Made by a program: the position numbers and the translations under genes. A DNA stretch of 64,000 nt from Streptosporangium saharense (GTDB lineage: Bacteria; Actinomycetota; Actinomycetes; Streptosporangiales; Streptosporangiaceae), in NCBI RefSeq assembly GCF_014203715.1, contig NZ_JACHJP010000010.1, positions 186,001 to 250,000 on the forward strand. The letters are read 5' to 3'. Shown piece by piece: positions 1-7,409 of this stretch. The notes under the pieces were generated by a model. It did not search any database. It had not been told where the DNA came from and saw nothing but the letters and a program-made list of their open reading frames with translations. Numbering within the stretch: position 1 is the stretch's first letter; each line of letters starts with the position of its first letter.

Positions 1-500
1 CCGTGCGCGACCGGCGCGCGGTCCGTTTCCCCTACCGGGCCGCGGCCAGCGAGAGCGTGCTGACCAGGACGGTCGAACCGTGGGGCGTGGTCAGCCGCCG
101 CGGCCGGTGGTACGTCGTGGGTCACGACCGCGACCGGGGCGCGGCACGGGTGTTCCGGCTCAGCCGGATCAACGGCCCCGTCGTCCCGGTCGGCCGCCCC
201 GGCGCCGTCGTGGTCCCCGAGGGCGTGGACATCATCTCGATGGTCGGCTACCGCGACGAGATGACGGTCAGGGAGCGCGCCGCCCTCATCCGGGTCCGCG
301 AGGGCACCTGCCAGGGGCTTCGCCAGGTGGCCAAGGCCGTACGGCAGGGCGACGACGGGTGGGACGAGCTGGACGTCGAGTTCACCGACACCGAGCGGCT
401 GGCCGGGTGGGTGGCGGGCTTCGCCGCCGACGCCGAGGTGGCCGGGCCGCCGGACGCCAGGGAGGCCGTGATCCGCCGCCTGAAGGGAGCCCTGGCGTGA
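1..500 (+). CDS. pafB: PafB-like WYL-domain regulator, 3' part
   Basis: C-terminal part of a WYL-domain transcriptional regulator; the 5' end lies outside the window. The visible portion carries the WYL-type segment (VEPWGVVSRRGRWYVVGHD, then RVFRLSRI) followed by the WCX-like C-terminal extension. It is followed 37 bases later by a second WYL protein (PafC). In mycobacteria PafB and PafC form a heterodimeric activator of the LexA-independent DNA damage response, and the two genes lie just downstream of the Pup ligase gene pafA. The assignment to PafB rather than another WYL protein rests on this pairing and on the tat/helY genes downstream. Confidence 0.85.
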   Translation, partial: VRDRRAVRFPYRAAASESVLTRTVEPWGVVSRRGRWYVVGHDRDRGAARVFRLSRINGPVVPVGRPGAVVVPEGVDIISMVGYRDEMTVRERAALIRVREGTCQGLRQVAKAVRQGDDGWDELDVEFTDTERLAGWVAGFAADAEVAGPPDAREAVIRRLKGALA

Positions 501-537
501 GGGGCGAGGACAGACCGACGAGCAGGGGGAACACAGT

Positions 538-1494
538 ATGAGCACGGCCGACCGGTTGCCCAGGCTGCTGGCGCTGGTGCCGTACCTGATGTCCCACCCC
601 GGGGCGCAGGTGCCCGAGGTGGCCAAGGTCTTCGGGCTGAGCGAGAAGCAGCTCATCGACGACCTCCAGCTGGTGTGGATGTGCGGGCTGCCCGGCCACA
701 CCCCGGGAGACCTGATCGACGTCTCCTGGGACGGCGGCGAGATCGTCATCGACAACGCCGACACCATCGCCCGCCCGCTGCGGCTGGGCATCGACGAGGC
801 GAGCGCCCTGCTGGTGGCCCTGCGCATGCTCGCCGAGCTGCCGGAGTTCGGCGACCGTGACGCGCTGGCGCGGGTCATCGCCAAGTTCGAGCAGGCCGAG
901 GGAGAGGGCGCCGCGGCGGTCAGCAGCCAGGTCGCCGTCGAGGTCGGCGCGACCCCGGACGCCCTGCCGACCGTCAACGAGGCGCTGCGCCGCGGCAGAC
1001 GGCTCTCGCTGCGCTACCACGTGCCGGGCCGCGACGAGATCACCCCGCGCGAGGTCGACCCGATGCGCCTGGTCGTGGTGGACGGCCGCTCCTACCTGTC
1101 CGGCTGGTGCTACCGGGCGGAGGCGGTCAGGCTCTTCCGCCTCGACCGGATGCTCACCGTCGAGATCCTCGACGTGGCCGCCGACCCGCCCGCGGACGCG
1201 GTGCCCGACGAGGTGACGCCCGGGGTGTTCCGGCCCTCGCCGACCGACGAGCTGGTCGAGCTCGAACTGACCCCCGCGGGCCGCTGGGTCGCCGAGTACT
1301 ACGCGTGCGAGGAGGTCACCGAACTGGGCGAGGGGCGCCTGAAGGTGACACTGCGCGCCCGGGACCAGGGCTGGCTGGTACGGCTCGCGCTGCGCCTCGG
1401 CGACACCGGCCGGGTGCTCTCACCCGCCTCACTGGCCGAGAGCGTCAGGCGGGCGGCGACCTCGGCGCTGAATCGTTACGAGTCGGTCTCCTGA
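538..1494 (+). CDS. pafC: PafC-like WYL-domain DNA damage response activator
   Basis: A 318-residue protein with an N-terminal winged-helix region (about residues 5-60, VAKVFGLSEKQLIDDLQLVW) and a WYL domain from about residue 145 (LSLRYHVPGRDEITPREV, then VDGRSYLSGWCYRAEAVRLF). The namesake W-Y-L triad is degenerate here, as is usual for one partner of the PafBC pair. A C-terminal WCX-like region follows. The ATG at 538 is chosen because it begins the HTH region directly after the pafB stop. By family knowledge PafBC activates mycobacterial-type DNA repair genes with a UP-element-dependent sigma-A promoter. The effector sensed by the WYL domain (probably single-stranded DNA) is not visible from sequence. 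Confidence 0.88.
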   Translation: MSTADRLPRLLALVPYLMSHPGAQVPEVAKVFGLSEKQLIDDLQLVWMCGLPGHTPGDLIDVSWDGGEIVIDNADTIARPLRLGIDEASALLVALRMLAELPEFGDRDALARVIAKFEQAEGEGAAAVSSQVAVEVGATPDALPTVNEALRRGRRLSLRYHVPGRDEITPREVDPMRLVVVDGRSYLSGWCYRAEAVRLFRLDRMLTVEILDVAADPPADAVPDEVTPGVFRPSPTDELVELELTPAGRWVAEYYACEEVTELGEGRLKVTLRARDQGWLVRLALRLGDTGRVLSPASLAESVRRAATSALNRYESVS

Positions 1495-1504
1495 CATGCG
1501 CCGT

Positions 1505-1510
1505 TATGAT
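1505..1510 (+). promoter_or_regulatory. -10 box TATGAT for a leaderless transcript
   Basis: TATGAT lies 8 nt before the ATG at 1519, with no Shine-Dalgarno sequence between. This spacing would put the transcription start on or next to the start codon. No clear -35 is seen. Confidence 0.45.
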
Positions 1511-1518
1511 CGGCTGTC

Positions 1519-1707
1519 ATGAGCTGGATCTTCGCCGCGGTCGGACTCGCCTTCGCGGGCCTGCTGGTGCTGGGTTTTCTGGGGGTTCGCGTGCTGCTGG
1601 CCACCCGGGCGCTGGGCCGGGAGGTCGCCAGGATCCGCCAGACGGTCACCCCCGCACACAGCGCCTTGAACGAGCAGGTCCGGACAATCCCCTCCCGGAA
1701 GGGATGA
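1519..1707 (+). CDS. Small single-pass membrane protein between pafC and tatA
   Basis: A 62-residue protein with one hydrophobic helix (about residues 3-26, WIFAAVGLAFAGLLVLGFLG) and a short basic/amphipathic cytoplasmic tail ending in RTIPSRKG. I do not know its function. Small membrane proteins at this position are common in actinobacteria, and the conserved site upstream of tatA suggests a membrane-associated role, possibly with the Tat system; that is inference. It probably has its own leaderless promoter (TATGAT at 1505), so it need not be co-transcribed only with pafC. Confidence 0.7.
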   Translation: MSWIFAAVGLAFAGLLVLGFLGVRVLLATRALGREVARIRQTVTPAHSALNEQVRTIPSRKG

Positions 1708-1772
1708 GTCTGTGCTCACGGGAGCGTACGATCGGGCAGGAGAGTGCATGTCGTTCGGCCTAAGGATGTGTC

Positions 1773-2102
1773 ATGCCTAACCTGGGACCCACCGAGCTGA
1801 TCATTATCGGCGTGATCCTGATCCTGCTGTTCGGTGCGAAGAAACTGCCGGACGCGGCTCGCGGCCTGGGCCGGTCACTGCGGATCTTCAAGTCGGAGAC
1901 CGCCAAGCTTCGCGACGACGACGAGACGGACACCCGTACCACCGTCGTCCAGACGCAGGCGCAGCCCCAGCCGGCCGCTCCGGCCCCCCAGCCGCTCCCC
2001 ACGGCTGCCGCTCCCCAGCAGACGGCCGAGGAGCAGGCACGTGCCCTTGAGGAGCAGGCCGCGAAGCTGCGCGCCCAGGCCGGTGCGGCCAAGCCGCAGT
2101 AG
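1773..2102 (+). CDS. tatA: Sec-independent translocase subunit TatA
   Basis: A 109-residue TatA. The N-terminal transmembrane helix (about residues 6-22, [21 protein letters not shown]) is followed by the FGAKKLPD hinge and an amphipathic helix ([18 protein letters not shown]). The tail from about residue 50 is acidic, then rich in Pro, Gln and Ala, and unlikely to be structured. TatA multimers form the passage for folded twin-arginine substrates. tatC follows 61 bases downstream. AAGGA sits a few bases upstream of the ATG. Likely substrates within this window include the exported alpha/beta hydrolase at about 57.1-58.1 kb. Confidence 0.95.
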   Translation: MPNLGPTELIIIGVILILLFGAKKLPDAARGLGRSLRIFKSETAKLRDDDETDTRTTVVQTQAQPQPAAPAPQPLPTAAAPQQTAEEQARALEEQAAKLRAQAGAAKPQ

Positions 2103-2163
2103 GGCCGAGGCGGGGCGTCCAGCCCGCTTCTCACCACCTCACTCGTCAGACCGGGATTCGTGA

Positions 2164-3036
2164 ATGGCGCTGCTGAAATGGCCCAAGCCGGGCTCGAACG
2201 GACCGGGATCGTCCGGAGTGTCCGAGGGGCGCATGCCACTCATGGAACACCTCCGTGAGCTGCGCAACCGCATCCTGATCTCCATGCTCGCGCTGGTCGT
2301 CGGCGTCGTCATCGGCTTCCTGTTCTTCCAGCCGATCTGGGCGTTCATCACCGAGCCCTACTGCAGCCTGCCCGCGTCGCAGACCCTGCGGGCCGGAGAG
2401 TGCACCTTCGCCATCCGTGGCGTCTTCGAGGCCTTCTTCGTCAACCTGAAGGTCGCGGTGATGTTCGCGATGGTCGTCTCCTCACCGGTCTGGCTGTACC
2501 AGGTGTGGGCCTTCGTCACCCCCGGTCTGTACCGCAACGAGAAGCGCTACTCGCTGTCGTTCCTCGGGCTGGCGATCCCGCTGTTCCTCGCGGGTGCCGG
2601 GCTGGCCTACCTCATCATGGACACCGGGCTGGCGATCCTGCTCAGCTTCGCGCCCGACAACGCGATCCCGCTGCTGGAGATGGACGACTACCTCACCTAC
2701 GCGCTGGTGATGCTGGTCATCTTCGGAGTCTCCTTCGAGCTGCCGCTGCTCATGGTCTTCCTCAACGTGATCGGGGTCCTGCCGCGCGACACGGTGGCCA
2801 AGCACCGGCGCACAGTGATCTTCATCATGTTCGTCTTCGCCGCTCTCGCGACCCCGAGCACCGACCCGTTCTCGATGATCGCCCTGGCGATCCCGATGGT
2901 CGTGCTGTTCGCCCTCGCCGAGGGGTTCATGTACCTCAGGGAGAAGCGACGCCCCAAGGGTGAGGACTTCTCCAACCTGTCCGACGACGAGGCCTCCCCG
3001 CTCGACCTGGAGACGGATACCGATCCGCCGAAATAG
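2164..3036 (+). CDS. tatC: Sec-independent translocase subunit TatC
   Basis: A 290-residue polytopic TatC. The conserved N-terminal motif MPLMEHLRELRNRI (about residues 25-38) is the signature that contacts twin-arginine signal peptides. It is followed by six hydrophobic segments, including the first periplasmic loop region (RGVFEAFFVNLKVAV) and the conserved PVWLYQVWAFVTPGLYRNEKR-type segment. The C-terminal tail of about 40 residues is charged (REKRRPKGEDFSNLSDDE). TatC recognises the signal peptide and recruits TatA. No tatB is visible nearby, which is usual because actinobacterial tatB is often unlinked. Confidence 0.96.
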   Translation: MALLKWPKPGSNGPGSSGVSEGRMPLMEHLRELRNRILISMLALVVGVVIGFLFFQPIWAFITEPYCSLPASQTLRAGECTFAIRGVFEAFFVNLKVAVMFAMVVSSPVWLYQVWAFVTPGLYRNEKRYSLSFLGLAIPLFLAGAGLAYLIMDTGLAILLSFAPDNAIPLLEMDDYLTYALVMLVIFGVSFELPLLMVFLNVIGVLPRDTVAKHRRTVIFIMFVFAALATPSTDPFSMIALAIPMVVLFALAEGFMYLREKRRPKGEDFSNLSDDEASPLDLETDTDPPK

Positions 3037-3040
3037 GCGG

Positions 3041-3046
3041 TAGATT
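3041..3046 (+). promoter_or_regulatory. -10 box TAGATT for a leaderless transcript
   Basis: TAGATT lies 8 nt before the ATG at 3055 and directly after the tatC stop codon. No ribosome binding site is present in the gap, so the downstream kinase gene may have its own leaderless promoter. Confidence 0.4.
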
Positions 3047-3054
3047 CCGGCGCC

Positions 3055-3942
3055 ATGCCCGGAGAGATCGCCGTCCTCGTCAACCCGGCCGCCAGGGGCG
3101 GACGCTCACGCGGCCTGCTCGGCCCGGTGCTGCACCGGCTGCGGCGCGGCGACAGGAAGGTCTCCGTGCTCGTCGGTGACTCCGCGGATGACGCCCTCGC
3201 CCGAGCCCGTACGGCCGTCGCCGCGGGCGCGGGCACCCTGGTGGCCTTCGGCGGCGACGGGCTGGTGCACCTGGCCGTCCAGGCGGTCGCGGAGACCGGC
3301 GTCCCCCTGGGCATCATCCCCGCGGGCACGGGAAACGACATCGCCACCGCCCTCGGCGTCACCCGGGGCAGACCCCTTGAGGCGGCCGACGCCGTGCTGC
3401 GGGGCGTCGGCCGTACGGTGGACGCGGTGCGGACCGGGAGCGGCGAGTGGTTCGCCGGGGTGCTGGCCTGCGGCTTCGACTCCCGCGTCAACGAGCGGGC
3501 CAACCGGATCAGCGGGCCGCCGGGCATGTCCCGGTATCTACTCGCGCTGGCCGCGGAACTGCGTTCCTACCGGCCGATCCCGTTCCGAATCACCCTGGAC
3601 GGTCCCTCGGGAGCCGAGACGATCGAACGGCCGATCATGCTGGTCGCCGTGGGCAACACCTCCTCCTACGGCGCCGGGATGCGCGTGTGCCCCGACGCCG
3701 TTCCCGACGACGGCCTGCTGGATGTGACGATCATCGACGCGGTGCCCGTGGGACGCTTCCTGCGCGCCTTCCCCCGCGTCTACCGGGGCTCCCACGTCAC
3801 CCATCCCTTCGTCGCGACGAGGCGCGTGCGCGGGATCACGCTGGAGGCGCGGGACGTGGTCGCCTACGCCGACGGCGAGCGCCTCGGCCCTCTACCCCTC
3901 ACCTGCGAACTCGTTCCAGGCGCACTTCATGTTTTGTGCTGA
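3055..3942 (+). CDS. Diacylglycerol kinase-family lipid kinase (DagK-like)
   Basis: A 295-residue protein of the DAGK catalytic family. The nucleotide-binding GGDG motif is at about residues 66-69 (FGGDGLVHLAVQ), and the second family motif PAGTGNDIATALGV starts near residue 89. The C-terminal domain has YGAGMRVCPDAVPDDGLLDV, typical of DagK/YegS proteins. The usual reaction is ATP-dependent phosphorylation of diacylglycerol to phosphatidic acid, recycling lipid; the exact lipid cannot be told from sequence. It sits between tatC and helY and probably has its own leaderless promoter. Confidence 0.88.
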   Translation: MPGEIAVLVNPAARGGRSRGLLGPVLHRLRRGDRKVSVLVGDSADDALARARTAVAAGAGTLVAFGGDGLVHLAVQAVAETGVPLGIIPAGTGNDIATALGVTRGRPLEAADAVLRGVGRTVDAVRTGSGEWFAGVLACGFDSRVNERANRISGPPGMSRYLLALAAELRSYRPIPFRITLDGPSGAETIERPIMLVAVGNTSSYGAGMRVCPDAVPDDGLLDVTIIDAVPVGRFLRAFPRVYRGSHVTHPFVATRRVRGITLEARDVVAYADGERLGPLPLTCELVPGALHVLC

Positions 3943-4215
3943 TTGCGCCGCCTGGCGGCGTCGCGGGTTTGGGCTGTGTTCCTTTTGCGACGCCTGCGGC
4001 GTCGCAGGGCTTGGGCGCCTGAGGTCGGTGACTTCCCTCGTCGTTCCTCCGCTGTGCTTGCTTTGCGCCGCCTGGCGGCGGCGCGGGCTTGGGCGCCCGA
4101 AGTCGGTGACTTCCCTCGTCGTTCCTCCGCTTCGCTCCGTCACTCCTCAGTCCAGCTCACCGACGCGCCCAAGCCGACACTCCTCAGTCTAGAAACCGAC
4201 GCGCCCAAGCCGAAA
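3943..4215. repeat. Degenerate palindromic tandem repeat array (78-bp period)
   Basis: This fills most of the gap between the lipid kinase and helY. The 45-bp segment at 4009-4053 recurs at 4087-4131 with two mismatches (period 78 bp). Each unit starts with a hairpin-forming core (GCGCCGCCTGGCGGCG at 3945-3960 and 4065-4080; GACGCCTGCGGCGTC at 3989-4003). A partial unit starts at 3943. Beyond 4131 the element turns into inverted copies: TCACCGACGCGCCCAAGC at 4157-4174 is nearly the reverse complement of GCTTGGGCGC(N)4-5GTCGGTGA, and CCGACGCGCCCAAGC recurs at 4196-4210. The pattern resembles an intergenic REP-like or miniature palindromic element. The open frames through it are repeat translations, not genes. 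Confidence 0.75.
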
Positions 4216-4279
4216 CTCCTCACACTTGGCGTCGGGCATGGGCTGGGGCTCGTGGGGCGGACCGGAATGTTGATATCGG

Positions 4280-4285
4280 TAGGCT
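4280..4285 (+). promoter_or_regulatory. -10 box TAGGCT upstream of helY
   Basis: TAGGCT lies 7 nt before the ATG at 4293. The only purine-rich stretch (GGAGG) abuts the start codon too closely for a normal Shine-Dalgarno sequence, which favours a leaderless helY transcript. Confidence 0.4.
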
Positions 4286-4292
4286 TGGAGGC

Positions 4293-7022
4293 ATGACGAC
4301 CCCAGCGGAACGTTACGCTGCCTTCCGTCAGAGCCAGGCCGACAGTGGGCCGGCGCTGACCTCGTTCCGCGGTCTTTACAGCTTCGGGCTGGACGATTTC
4401 CAGTTGGACGCCTGCCGCGCCCTTGAGGCGGGCGACGGGGTGCTCGTGGCGGCCCCGACCGGCTCGGGCAAGACCGTGGTGGGGGAGTTCGCGGTGCACC
4501 TGGCCCTGCAGGAGGGCCGCAAGTGCTTCTACACGACCCCCATCAAGGCGCTCTCCAACCAGAAGTACAACGACCTGGTCAAACGGTACGGCGCCGCCAA
4601 GGTCGGCCTGCTCACCGGCGACAACAGCGTCAACGGTGAGGCCCCGATCGTCGTCATGACGACCGAGGTGCTGCGCAACATGCTCTACGCCGGGTCGGGG
4701 ACCCTCGCGGGGCTCGGCTTCGTCGTCATGGACGAGGTCCACTACCTGGCCGACCGGTTCCGCGGCGCGGTCTGGGAAGAGGTGATCATCCACCTTCCCG
4801 AGTCGGTACGGCTGGTCGCCCTGTCGGCCACGGTCAGCAACGCCGAGGAGTTCGGCGAGTGGCTGGGGGAGGTCCGCGGCGACACCAGCGTCATCGTCGA
4901 CGAGCACCGGCCCGTCCCGCTCTGGCAGCACATGCTCGTCGGCAACCGCCTCTACGACCTGTTCCTCGGCGAGGAGGACGGCCGCAGGCCGCTGGTCAAC
5001 CCCAACCTGCTGCGCCTGGCCAGGGACGAGGAGCGTCAGGCGTACGGCAGGGGCCGCAGGGGCTACTCCCGGCCGCGCAGGGGCGGCCCGCCGGACCGCG
5101 CCCAGGCCATCGAGCGTCTCGACGCCGCTGGGCTGCTGCCCGCGATCACCTTCATCTTCTCCAGGGCCGGGTGTGACGCCGCCGTCATGCAGTGCCTGTA
5201 CGCCGGGATCCGCCTCACCACGGACGCCGAACGCCACGAGATCCGGCAGATCGTCGACGAGCGCACCGCCCACCTCCCGGACGAGGACCTGGCGGTGCTC
5301 GGCTATCTGGAGTGGCGCGACGCCCTGGAACGCGGGCTGGCGGCCCACCACGCGGGCATGCTCCCGGCCTTCAAGGAGGTCGTCGAGGAGCTGTTCACCC
5401 GTAACCTGGTCAAGGCCGTGTTCGCCACGGAGACCCTCGCGCTGGGTATCAACATGCCCGCCCGTTCCGTGGTGATCGAGAAGCTCGACAAGTGGAACGG
5501 CGAGACCCACGCCGACCTCACCCCGGGGGAGTACACCCAGCTCACCGGAAGGGCGGGGCGGCGCGGCATCGACGTCGAGGGTCACGCGGTCGTCCACTGG
5601 CAGCCCGGCATGGACCCGTTGCAGGTCGCGGGCCTGGCCAGCACCCGCACCTACCCCCTGCGCTCCAGCTTCCGTCCCTCCTACAACATGGCGGTCAACC
5701 TGGTCGGCCAGGTGGGCAGGGAACGTGCCAGGTCGCTGCTTGAGTCCTCCTTCGCGCAGTTCCAGGCCGACCGGGCGGTGGTCGGCTTCGCCAAGCAGCT
5801 GCGTCGCCACGACGAGGCGCTGCAGGGCTACCGCGAGGCGATGACCTGCCATCTGGGCGACTTCGAGGAGTACGCCGCGATGCGCAGGGCGCTGTCCGAC
5901 CGGGAGGCCGAGCTGTCGCGGCAGCGCGGCGCGGCCCGCAGGGCGCAGGCGCTGCGCTCCCTTGAGGCGCTCAGGCCGGGGGACATCATCCGGGTGCCCG
6001 GCGGACGCAGGGCGGGGGTCGCGGTCGTCCTCGATCCGGGGCTCAACTCCCGGGGCGAGGGGCCGGCGCCGCTGGTGCTGACCGCGGGCAAGCAGGTCAA
6101 GAAGCTCTCCTCGGCCGACTTCCCCGTCCCCGTCGAGCCGGTCGAGCATCTGCGCATCCCGAAGAACTTCAACGCCCGTTCGCCGAAGGAGCGGGCCAAC
6201 CTGGTCTCCTCGATGCACGCCAAGCTCGGTGACCGTGACCTCGGCAAGCCGGTCAGGGCACGCGACCACGCGGGGGAGGACGAGGAGATCCTGCGGCTGC
6301 GCAGGGACCTCAGGCAGCACCCCTGCCACGGCTGTGAAGAGCGGGAGGACCACGCCCGCTGGGCGGAGCGCTACTACAAGCTGCTCCGTGAGACCGACGG
6401 CCTGCGCCGCAGGGTCGAGGGCCGTTCCCACGTCATCGCCCGCACCTTCGACAAGGTGTGCGGGGTGCTCGACCAGCTGGGCTATCTCGACGGTGAGCAC
6501 GTCACCGCCGAGGGCCGCAGGCTGGCCCAGCTCTACACCGAGCTGGACCTGCTGACCGCCGAGTGCCTGCGCGCCGGGCTCTGGGAGGGGCTGGACCCGG
6601 CGGAGCTGGCCGCCAGCGTCTCCTCGCTGGTCTTCGAGTCCCGGCAGGCGGACGAGGCCCGTCAGCCGAGGATCCCCGCGGGCGGGGTGCAGAAGGCGCT
6701 GGGCGACATGGTGCGCCTGTGGGGCGACCTGGAGGCCGTCGAGAGCGACCACGGCCTGTCGTTCATCAGGGAGCCCGACTTCGGGTTCGCCTGGGCGGCC
6801 TTCCGCTGGGCCAGGGGGCACAACCTGGACGCGGTGCTCGGCGACGGGGTCAACGGCGCCGAGCTGGCCGCGGGAGACTTCGTGCGCTGGATCAAGCAGC
6901 TGCTCGACCTGCTCGGCCAGATCGCCGACGCCTCCCCGTCCGGCAGCAAGGTGAGACAGAACGCGGGCAAGGCGATGGACGCGCTCAGGCGGGGTGTCGT
7001 GGCCTACTCGTCCCTGACCTGA
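4293..7022 (+). CDS. helY: Ski2/HelY-type DEVH-box helicase
   Basis: A 909-residue superfamily 2 helicase of the Ski2/Mtr4-like HelY group. Motif I is APTGSGKT (residues 54-61), the Walker B box is DEVH (about 147-150, VMDEVHYLADRFRGAVWEE), and motif III is LSATVSN. A family insert of basic, glycine-rich sequence (GRGRRGYSRPRRGGP) follows, then the second RecA domain with TETLALGINMPARSVV and LTGRAGRRGID. The C-terminal half contains the DSHCT-like winged-helix region ending VVAYSSLT. HelY homologs unwind RNA or RNA/DNA and are thought to act in RNA turnover or RNA polymerase-associated processes. Its place directly after tatAC matches the mycobacterial order. Confidence 0.93.
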   Translation: MTTPAERYAAFRQSQADSGPALTSFRGLYSFGLDDFQLDACRALEAGDGVLVAAPTGSGKTVVGEFAVHLALQEGRKCFYTTPIKALSNQKYNDLVKRYGAAKVGLLTGDNSVNGEAPIVVMTTEVLRNMLYAGSGTLAGLGFVVMDEVHYLADRFRGAVWEEVIIHLPESVRLVALSATVSNAEEFGEWLGEVRGDTSVIVDEHRPVPLWQHMLVGNRLYDLFLGEEDGRRPLVNPNLLRLARDEERQAYGRGRRGYSRPRRGGPPDRAQAIERLDAAGLLPAITFIFSRAGCDAAVMQCLYAGIRLTTDAERHEIRQIVDERTAHLPDEDLAVLGYLEWRDALERGLAAHHAGMLPAFKEVVEELFTRNLVKAVFATETLALGINMPARSVVIEKLDKWNGETHADLTPGEYTQLTGRAGRRGIDVEGHAVVHWQPGMDPLQVAGLASTRTYPLRSSFRPSYNMAVNLVGQVGRERARSLLESSFAQFQADRAVVGFAKQLRRHDEALQGYREAMTCHLGDFEEYAAMRRALSDREAELSRQRGAARRAQALRSLEALRPGDIIRVPGGRRAGVAVVLDPGLNSRGEGPAPLVLTAGKQVKKLSSADFPVPVEPVEHLRIPKNFNARSPKERANLVSSMHAKLGDRDLGKPVRARDHAGEDEEILRLRRDLRQHPCHGCEEREDHARWAERYYKLLRETDGLRRRVEGRSHVIARTFDKVCGVLDQLGYLDGEHVTAEGRRLAQLYTELDLLTAECLRAGLWEGLDPAELAASVSSLVFESRQADEARQPRIPAGGVQKALGDMVRLWGDLEAVESDHGLSFIREPDFGFAWAAFRWARGHNLDAVLGDGVNGAELAAGDFVRWIKQLLDLLGQIADASPSGSKVRQNAGKAMDALRRGVVAYSSLT

Positions 7023-7174
7023 GCGAGGGGCGCACCGGGCGGTCGACTGACCGTCCGGTCAATACCGCGTGACGGCAGGTGGGCGGAACGTCACCTTCAG
7101 GGCTGTTTTCTGGGATATCGCCTAGGAAATCCCCAAAGCAGAACCATGTTGGACCCCCGCCCAGGGAGGTAGGA

Positions 7175-7342
7175 ATGCTCGCCCTCGTCGCCGCATTGCT
7201 GTTCGTTCTCGCGCTGATCTTCCAGATCGCCGGTGTGGCCGTCGGTTCCGTCGTGACCGTCACCACGCTCGTCATCGCCGGACTGGCCCTCGTCGCCCTG
7301 CACCTGCTGGGTGTCGGTGCCGGCTGGACGTTCAAGCGGTAA
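7175..7342 (+). CDS. Small two-helix membrane protein downstream of helY
   Basis: A 55-residue hydrophobic protein with two membrane segments (LALVAALLFVLALIFQIAGV and VTTLVIAGLALVALHLLGV). I chose the ATG at 7175 because GGGAGGTAGG precedes it at 7164-7173; the frame stays open upstream, but that extension would be hydrophilic and lack a ribosome binding site. Function is unknown. A membrane protein gene also follows helY in mycobacteria (the Rv2091c position), although I cannot show homology. Confidence 0.65.
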   Translation: MLALVAALLFVLALIFQIAGVAVGSVVTVTTLVIAGLALVALHLLGVGAGWTFKR

Positions 7343-7409
7343 AGGCTGAAGAAGCACGGAAAGAGACCGGAAGGCGGGCGGCCCGGCGGAGAACGCGGGA
7401 AGCCCGCCG

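Noticed and set aside
3929..4192. Open frame with repeated Cys/Arg-rich segments in the helY upstream gap
   Set aside because: It is simply the translation of the 78-bp DNA repeats; the repetition follows the DNA period and inverted copies, not a protein pattern.
4140..6821. Long open frame (893 codons) on the minus strand opposite helY
   Set aside because: Its composition is His/Gln/Val/Asp-rich low-information sequence typical of the antisense shadow of a GC-rich gene; no motif, and it fully overlaps a confident helicase.
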